Assembly: GCF_036659115.1 (NCBI RefSeq)
Contig: NZ_JAVXDF010000002.1
Reading direction: 5' to 3' (one strand)
Source: Gordonibacter sp036659115
GTDB lineage: Bacteria > Actinomycetota > Coriobacteriia > Coriobacteriales > Eggerthellaceae
Length of the DNA stretch: 53,670 bases
Shown piece by piece: positions 48,769 to 53,670 of the stretch. The notes below the pieces were generated by a model, which saw only the letters and a program-made list of their open reading frames with translations, did no database searches and was not told where the DNA came from. A program made the position numbers and the translations under genes. The stretch's first letter is position 1. Every line of letters starts with the position of its first letter.

Positions 48769-49917
48769 GTGGCACGGATGACATTCGGATCGATATTGCA
48801 GGAGGCCCGTGAGCGCAAGGGCCTCGACCTGTCCACGGCATCACGGCGATTGCGGATACGTCCGGATATCCTACGTGCTATCGAAAGCAACGACTTCTCC
48901 CGCATGCCCCCACGCGGCTATACTCGCAACATGGTGAACGCCTATGCACGCCTTCTCGGGCTCAATCCTACCGAAATAACGCGCATGTATCTGGACGAAG
49001 CCTACGCCTACCAGGTGGGACGTGCTCGTTCGGACGTTCAGCCGGCATCGGGCTTCGACATGGGCGAGGCTACACGCACGCGTCGTGCCCCCCGTGCAAC
49101 GCGCCAGGAAGAGGAGCCGGCGGAGCACGCTCCCCGGCAAAACGCCTTCGGGCGGGCTCTCTACGACGACCGTACCGCCTACAGCCGCGCCGACTACGGC
49201 CAGCGTGGCGCGGCGACCGGAGGATCTGATCGCCGGTATGCGGAGGGACGCACGCATGCCAGCCGCCATACCGCGCTTCCGAACACCCAGTACACGAACT
49301 TCTATGCGGGCCCGAAGGCTTCGAACGGCGTGCAGTCTAAGCTGCCGTTCCTTATTGCGGGCGGCGTCATACTCGTGCTGCTTATCGTGGTGCTGTTCCT
49401 GGTGTTCGGCAACAAGGGCAGCGCCAGCGAGGATGTGCCGAAGGTGCCAGTAACCGGCCTGACCGACACCACGCAAAACGGCCAGGGCGATGGGGAGCAA
49501 CAGCAGCAGCAAGCGCCGGTTGAAACCGCACCTACGAACGTGCAGGTGGTCTACGAGGTGGCGAAGGGCGAGGACCCTTATGCGGTCATCACTGCGAACG
49601 GCGAGGCTTCTGAGGTGTTCTTGACCGCAGGCTCTAAAGAGACCGTCGAGGTAACGGGCACCTGGACCCTTGCTTGCTGGATGAGCGATTCTGTCACCGT
49701 CACGGTGAATGGCGAGAAGGTTGCGTTCGACACCACCGACGCCAACGGGGTTCCCATGGTGTCTGTCGACTTCAATACCTACTTAGAGAAGTGGAAGGCC
49801 GATCATCCGAATGCGGCGACATCGGGTGCAAAAGCTGCTTCCGGCACCGATGGGCAGGCATCTAATGCCGGTGCTTCGGGCACGGGAAACAATACGGGCT
49901 CGTCGAGCGCAGCGTAA
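48769..49917 (+). CDS. RodZ-like helix-turn-helix membrane protein
   Basis: A 382-residue bitopic protein. Residues 1-75 are a HTH_25 domain (GSILQEARERKGLDLSTAS, RRLRIRPDILRAIE) like cytoskeletal RodZ. A charged Arg/Glu-rich linker follows. One membrane helix is at 192-214. The outside part (about 250-345) resembles the DUF4115-type beta domain of RodZ relatives. The end is Ser/Gly/Ala-rich. RodZ links MreB to the wall machinery in rods, but such proteins are also common beside rimO/pgsA in actinobacteria and may act without MreB. No mre gene is in view. GTG start at 48769. Confidence 0.82.
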   Translation: MARMTFGSILQEARERKGLDLSTASRRLRIRPDILRAIESNDFSRMPPRGYTRNMVNAYARLLGLNPTEITRMYLDEAYAYQVGRARSDVQPASGFDMGEATRTRRAPRATRQEEEPAEHAPRQNAFGRALYDDRTAYSRADYGQRGAATGGSDRRYAEGRTHASRHTALPNTQYTNFYAGPKASNGVQSKLPFLIAGGVILVLLIVVLFLVFGNKGSASEDVPKVPVTGLTDTTQNGQGDGEQQQQQAPVETAPTNVQVVYEVAKGEDPYAVITANGEASEVFLTAGSKETVEVTGTWTLACWMSDSVTVTVNGEKVAFDTTDANGVPMVSVDFNTYLEKWKADHPNAATSGAKAASGTDGQASNAGASGTGNNTGSSSAA

Positions 49918-50188
49918 CCAGACGGAGGCCAAACAGGCCCTCGGGCTTTCACGACCGCACTTAGGCGCGGATTTCGCAACCGACCGGCTGTGGAATCCGC
50001 GCTTTGCACGTTCAGGGAGAGATTCTGCCTGAACGTGCGCTCTTGCCCTCGCCGCCATCCGCTTCCCGGCCTATGCTGCTTGCCTGCAATCCAGGGCGTT
50101 CGCCTTGAAATAAGGTATGCTGGTCGGAAACATAAAACGAGACGGCCCGACTGGACAGGCGGGCCGAAACGGGAAAGGAGCACCGGCT
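49918..50188. terminator. Hairpin after the RodZ-like gene and spacer before yajQ
   Basis: GCACGTTCAGG at 50006-50016 pairs with CCTGAACGTGC at 50028-50038 (11 bp, 11-base loop), followed by GCTCTTG with few T. It is a likely terminator or message end for the ftsK-rodZ unit. AAAGGAGC at about 50174 is the ribosome binding site of the next gene. Otherwise I see no gene in this 271-base spacer. Confidence 0.65.
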
Positions 50189-50686
50189 ATGGCGAAAGAA
50201 TCCAGCTTCGACGTGGTGTCCACGATCGACATGCAGGAGGTCGACAATGCGTTTCAGCAGGCGAAGAAGGAGCTGGCGCAGCGCTACGACCTGAAGGACT
50301 CGGGTGCCGAGATATCGCTCGACAAGGCGAACAAGACCATGGCTGTGTCCGCTCCGGCCGATTTCGTGGCAAAGCAAGTCATCGATGTCATCGCCACCAA
50401 ACTCGTCAAGCGCGGCATCGACTTGGGCGCGGTGAAGTGGGCGGATTCCCAGGCAGCAGCCGGGCAGAGCGTACGTCAGACGGCCTCTGTCGTCGAAGGC
50501 ATCGAAAAAGATATCGCCAGTAAGATAAACAAGGATATCAAGGCTACGAAGATCAAGGTCAAAGTGCAGATCGAGGGCGACAAGCTGCGGGTGAGCGCCC
50601 CCTCGCGCGATGCGCTTCAGGAAGTCATTGCCTTCCTGAAGGACCAGGATTACGGTCAGCCGCTCCAATACGTGAACTACCGCTAG
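50189..50686 (+). CDS. yajQ: YajQ family (UPF0234) cyclic di-GMP/RNA-binding-like protein
   Basis: A 165-residue protein with the YajQ fold of two ferredoxin-like domains. Family landmarks are SSFDVVSTIDMQEVDNAFQQ at the start, QRYDLKDSGAEI near 30-41, and DIASKINKDIKATKIKVK and VSAPSRDALQEVI near the end. Some members bind cyclic di-GMP in other bacteria; most are uncharacterised. It is followed 12 bases later by rimO. Confidence 0.93.
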   Translation: MAKESSFDVVSTIDMQEVDNAFQQAKKELAQRYDLKDSGAEISLDKANKTMAVSAPADFVAKQVIDVIATKLVKRGIDLGAVKWADSQAAAGQSVRQTASVVEGIEKDIASKINKDIKATKIKVKVQIEGDKLRVSAPSRDALQEVIAFLKDQDYGQPLQYVNYR

Positions 50687-50698
50687 GCTGCGAGGACC

Positions 50699-52012
50699 AT
50701 GGATACAGCTTCGCAGGATCTCGCTCGACTGTCAGTAGCGTTCATCACCCTGGGGTGCGCTAAAAACGAAGTGGACACGACCCACATGCGGGCACGGGTG
50801 GCCGAAGCGGGCTATGCACTAGCAGACGACCCGGCAGATGCCGATGCGGTTGTAGTGAACACCTGCTCGTTCATACAGGCGGCTACCGAAGAGAGCCTCG
50901 AGGCTATCTTCGACGCAGCCGATCTGCCCCAGGTCGCATCAGGGAGGGCGAAGCTCGTGGTAGCCGGCTGCATGCCAGCTCGCTACGGTGACGAGCTGGC
51001 CTCCGAGTTGACCGAGGCCGGGGCGTTCGTGCCCTGCTCGCGTGAGGACGATATCGCAGCGGTGCTGGCCGAGGTAATCGGGGCGCCGTCCCAAGGAGGG
51101 GTTGCCGGCCCTGCTGCGGAAGACAAGCTGGCAGGAGTGTCGGCCTACGTCAAGATATCGGACGGCTGCGACCGCTTCTGCTCGTACTGCACGATTCCCT
51201 ACATCCGGGGGCGCTATCGCAGCTTCCCGCTGGATGAAGTGCGCGCTGAAGTGGACGATCTGGTGGCGCGCGGTGCCCGCGAGGTCGTGCTCATCGCGCA
51301 GGACACGGGACGCTGGGGTGCCGACTTCGACGATCCCTCGACACTGGCTGTCCTTGTGACGTCCTTGGCAGAAGAGCATGCGGACACGTGGTTCCGTGTC
51401 ATGTATATCCAGCCGGAAGGCCTCACCGACGAGCTTTTGGACGCGGTAGCTACCCATGACAACGTATGCAGCTACTTCGACATCCCGTTCCAGCACGCCG
51501 ATGCCGGCATCTTGCGCGCCATGAACCGCACCGGCTCAGGTGCAGAGTTCAACGACCTGATCGCACGGGTGCGCCAGCGCATTCCACAGGCAACGTTGCG
51601 CACGACGCTCATCGCCGGCTTTCCCGGCGAGACCGACGAGCAGTTCGAGGACCTCTGCACGTTCGTGGAGGAGGCCGACCTTGACTACATCGGCGTGTTT
51701 CCCTATTCGCGCGAAGAGGGTACGCGAGCATACGACCTGACTGAACAAGTGGACGACGACGAGAAAGCCGATCGCGCACAGCGTTTGCGCGATCTGTCGG
51801 ATGCCGTCTGCACGCCGCGCGTGGCGGCACGCATCGGGCGCACTCTGGACGTGCTGGTGGAAGGACGCGAGGAAGACGGGCAGCTGTTCGGCCGTGCCAT
51901 GTGCCAGGCCCCCGAGGTGGACGGCGTGACCTACCTTGAGTCGGGCGAGGTCGGCGAGGTCCGCCGCGTGGTTATCGGGGACACGCTGCTCTACGAGATG
52001 GAAGGTGCGTGA
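50699..52012 (+). CDS. rimO: Ribosomal protein S12 methylthiotransferase RimO
   Basis: Radical SAM enzyme that methylthiolates an Asp of ribosomal protein S12. The 437-residue product has the N-terminal cluster cysteines (TLGCAKNEVD with Cys20, NTCSF near 57, and AGCMPARYGDEL near 88). The radical SAM motif is in SDGCDRFCSYCTIPYIRGRYRS near 156-177, whose GRYRS part is typical of RimO. The C-terminal TRAM-like domain follows. The ATG at 50699 follows GAGGA. The stop overlaps the next start as GTGA. It is distinct from MtaB at 19345, so both methylthiotransferase families are present. Confidence 0.93.
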   Translation: MDTASQDLARLSVAFITLGCAKNEVDTTHMRARVAEAGYALADDPADADAVVVNTCSFIQAATEESLEAIFDAADLPQVASGRAKLVVAGCMPARYGDELASELTEAGAFVPCSREDDIAAVLAEVIGAPSQGGVAGPAAEDKLAGVSAYVKISDGCDRFCSYCTIPYIRGRYRSFPLDEVRAEVDDLVARGAREVVLIAQDTGRWGADFDDPSTLAVLVTSLAEEHADTWFRVMYIQPEGLTDELLDAVATHDNVCSYFDIPFQHADAGILRAMNRTGSGAEFNDLIARVRQRIPQATLRTTLIAGFPGETDEQFEDLCTFVEEADLDYIGVFPYSREEGTRAYDLTEQVDDDEKADRAQRLRDLSDAVCTPRVAARIGRTLDVLVEGREEDGQLFGRAMCQAPEVDGVTYLESGEVGEVRRVVIGDTLLYEMEGA

Positions 52013-53316
52013 TAGGACGTATGCGAACGTCTGAACAGATAACGCCGACACCGGCAAACAAGCTGTGGACGCCAGCTAACGTCGTCACACTCGTGCGCAT
52101 CTGCCTGGTGCCGCTGTTTGTCGTAGCCCTTATCAGCCCCTGGCCCGAATGGTTTGGCCTGCCGAAAGACCTCAACGGTGCAAAGAGCCTTATCGCGGCT
52201 GGTATCTTCATTGTTATATCGTGTACCGACTGGTTGGATGGCTATCTGGCGCGCAGCCGTGGGGAAGTGACCGACTTCGGCAAGTTCATGGACCCGCTTG
52301 CCGACAAGATACTCGTAGCAGCGGCCTTGCTGGCGCTGGTCGAGCTGGGTGCCTTGCCCAGCTGGGTCGTCCTGGTCATACTGGCGCGCGAATTCATCGT
52401 GTCGGGCGTGCGCATGGTCGCGGCAACCGAAGGCGTAGTTATCGCTGCCAGCTGGTACGGTAAATTCAAGACCGTGTTCCAGATGATCGCGATCGTGCTG
52501 TTCACCATTAAAGACAGTTACATGGTAGGCAGCGTGCACGCTGCGTTCTCCGATTGGATGTGGCTTCTCAGCTGGGGAGTCATGATCATTGCGCTTGTGC
52601 TGACGGTGGTGTCCATGCTGGACTACATCGCCAAGGCGCGCCATTTGATCGGGTTTGCGCCGAAACGAGCACGGAAGAAGAGCTCGGCAGCCGACGCCGG
52701 CGAGGATAGGGGCGGGCACCCCGCCCTCGACTCTTGCACCGAAAGAGGGGCGCTTGAGGGGGCGGGCGCCGATAAGGCGGCAGTCGCTGATGCGCAACGG
52801 CAGCTGGACGAAGGGGAGCTTGCAGCTATCTCACCCGACGAGCTAAACAGGCTTGCCCGGGAAGTGCTCGAGGCGGCGCGCACGGCAGGACGGACCCTCG
52901 GTACGGCAGAGAGCCTGACAGGCGGCCTTATCGCGGCAACGCTTACCGAGGTGCCGGGAAGCTCGGAAGTGGTACGCGGTGCTGTAGTCAGTTATGTGAA
53001 CGAAGTGAAGCAAGGGCTTCTGGGTGTTGACGGAAAGACGCTGGAGCGCGCGGGTGCCGTAAGCGAGGAAACGGCACGGGGCATGGCCGAGGGAGCGCGG
53101 CGCGACTTGGACGCCGATGTGGTGGTGGCGGTTACCGGCATCGCCGGTCCGGGGGGTGCCGAACCGGGAAAGCCCGTTGGCACCGTATGGATCGGACTCG
53201 CTTATAGCGCGGAAACGGTTGCTCGTCGGTATTGCTTTGCAGGTGACCGTACCCAAGTGCGCCTTCAGACGGTGCGGGCGGCACTTGCGCTTATGGGCGA
53301 GGCCTTGAAAGCATAA
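52009..53316 (+). CDS. pgsA-cinA: Fusion of phosphatidylglycerophosphate synthase (PgsA) and CinA-type nicotinamide-nucleotide amidohydrolase
   Basis: One uninterrupted 435-residue frame. Residues about 18-215 are a CDP-alcohol phosphatidyltransferase with several membrane helices and the complete signature D-x2-DG-x2-AR-x8-G-x3-D-x3-D in TDWLDGYLARSRG through MDPLAD. Residues about 270-430 are the CinA C-terminal domain, with TAESLTGGLIAATL, GAVVSYVNEVK, TGIAGPGG and KPVGTVWIG. A charged linker joins them. The two are usually separate neighbouring genes (pgsA, cinA). GTG at 52009 overlaps the rimO stop; ATG at 52021 is an alternative. The fused enzyme could make phosphatidylglycerophosphate at the membrane and recycle NMN from the cytoplasmic side. 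Confidence 0.9.
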   Translation: MIGRMRTSEQITPTPANKLWTPANVVTLVRICLVPLFVVALISPWPEWFGLPKDLNGAKSLIAAGIFIVISCTDWLDGYLARSRGEVTDFGKFMDPLADKILVAAALLALVELGALPSWVVLVILAREFIVSGVRMVAATEGVVIAASWYGKFKTVFQMIAIVLFTIKDSYMVGSVHAAFSDWMWLLSWGVMIIALVLTVVSMLDYIAKARHLIGFAPKRARKKSSAADAGEDRGGHPALDSCTERGALEGAGADKAAVADAQRQLDEGELAAISPDELNRLAREVLEAARTAGRTLGTAESLTGGLIAATLTEVPGSSEVVRGAVVSYVNEVKQGLLGVDGKTLERAGAVSEETARGMAEGARRDLDADVVVAVTGIAGPGGAEPGKPVGTVWIGLAYSAETVARRYCFAGDRTQVRLQTVRAALALMGEALKA

Positions 53317-53670
53317 AGATCCTTTTGCGTTTGCCGCAATTTCCCATGCAAGGGGAAACGATGCCCCGCCAGCTTCCAAGGGGGACGGTATCGAAAGTCC
53401 CCGAGGTGGCACAAAATTACCGCAAAACGAATATCGGCGGCCATGCGGTCGTCGATATTCGTTTTCGTGGATCGTTATTCGGCTACAGGGGCTTTTCATG
53501 CAGCCCCTGTGTGCGGACGAGGGGGCTCGCTGTCCGCACGGGAGGTATATCCTTGATCCTTTCCGTTTTTCTGACATCCGCCTATCCCTGGTGTGTACGG
53601 ATGAGGCGAGGCAATGTTCTTTGTTGCGCCCTGCAATACACATCGCCTTCTAACCCTATGCTGCAATTGA
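53317..53670 (+). other. Hairpin-dense 3' region after pgsA-cinA
   Basis: At least five perfect stems lie in series. TTTCCC 53340-53345 with GGGAAA 53353-53358. GGGGAC 53381-53386 with GTCCCC 53397-53402. AAAACGAATATC 53424-53435 with GATATTCGTTTT 53454-53465 (12 bp with T tail, the likely terminator). ACAGGGGC 53485-53492 with GCCCCTGT 53503-53510. GTGCGGAC 53511-53518 with GTCCGCAC 53532-53539, coaxial with the previous one. GGGAGG at about 53540 and an open stretch from a TTG at 53553 follow, but no start is convincing. The next gene in actinobacteria is often recA. The last two stems may form a leader RNA of that gene. Confidence 0.5.

Noticed and set aside
1..53670. CRISPR arrays, insertion sequences, prophage genes, rRNA and tRNA genes
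   Set aside because: I looked for regularly spaced repeats, transposase or integrase motifs and tRNA T-loop patterns on both strands and found none that hold up.
53553..53670. Open frame from TTG at 53553 to the window end as the start of a new gene
   Set aside because: The translated residues have no family pattern, TTG is a weak start, and the region is dominated by hairpins.

Overview
This is a high-GC chromosomal window that reads as an anaerobic actinobacterium of the class Coriobacteriia, most likely an Eggerthella/Gordonibacter/Adlercreutzia-type gut organism. The reasons are the actinobacterial IHF-like gene between pyrF and gmk, the holA-rpsT-lepA and hrcA-dnaJ-rsmE-mtaB orders, an RNase J with FtsK, a rubrerythrin, and a cytoplasmic molybdenum hydroxylase/dehydroxylase-type operon. 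The organism call is inference. No rRNA, tRNA, CRISPR array, transposase or phage gene was seen. A run of 100 N at 20537-20636 is an assembly gap that hides the 3' end of mtaB.

Layout. 0-5.4 kb: pyrK-pyrD-pyrF (pyrimidine synthesis), the mIHF-like nucleoid protein, gmk, rpoZ, a hairpin-rich spacer, and thiI. 5.9-9.9 kb: comEA, comEC and holA. 10.0-11.6 kb, minus strand: rpsT with a long Ala/Lys/Glu tail, and rubrerythrin. 11.9-16.1 kb: lepA, a small membrane protein, a dihydrouridine synthase and hemW. 16.2-20.5 kb: a CIRCE heat-shock operator, hrcA, dnaJ, rsmE, mtaB (cut by the gap). 20.7-23.7 kb: phoH, ybeY, dgkA, era.

24.0-34.1 kb is an accessory island between era and recO. It holds a SlyD-like FKBP, a small unknown gene, a soluble GAF histidine kinase with a NarL-type response regulator, and a likely operon of a pyrogallol transhydroxylase/catechol dehydroxylase-like molybdoprotein, its three-[4Fe-4S] partner with a CnaB-like tail, a small zinc ribbon, an SDR dehydrogenase, a VOC protein and an MFS transporter. 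Together these look like a sensed, imported and cytoplasmically processed phenolic (catechol/pyrogallol-like) substrate. A GGGGCCGAnnGG motif recurs upstream of the FKBP and the molybdoenzyme, and a perfect 8+8 inverted repeat sits at the expected activator position before the molybdoenzyme. This locus is the most interesting part of the window.

34.4-39.1 kb: a zinc-ribbon/PASTA membrane protein, recO, a TSCPD protein and a VanR/VanS-like two-component pair without resistance genes. 39.4-46.1 kb: rpsO, pnp, dapB, dapA and RNase J. 46.2-53.3 kb: ftsK, a RodZ-like protein, yajQ, rimO, and a gene fusing phosphatidylglycerophosphate synthase to a CinA-type amidohydrolase. The window ends in an unusually hairpin-dense 350 bp stretch.

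Starts were moved inward from the longest reading frames wherever a ribosome binding site and family length supported it. All family assignments come from reading motifs by eye; no database search was run.
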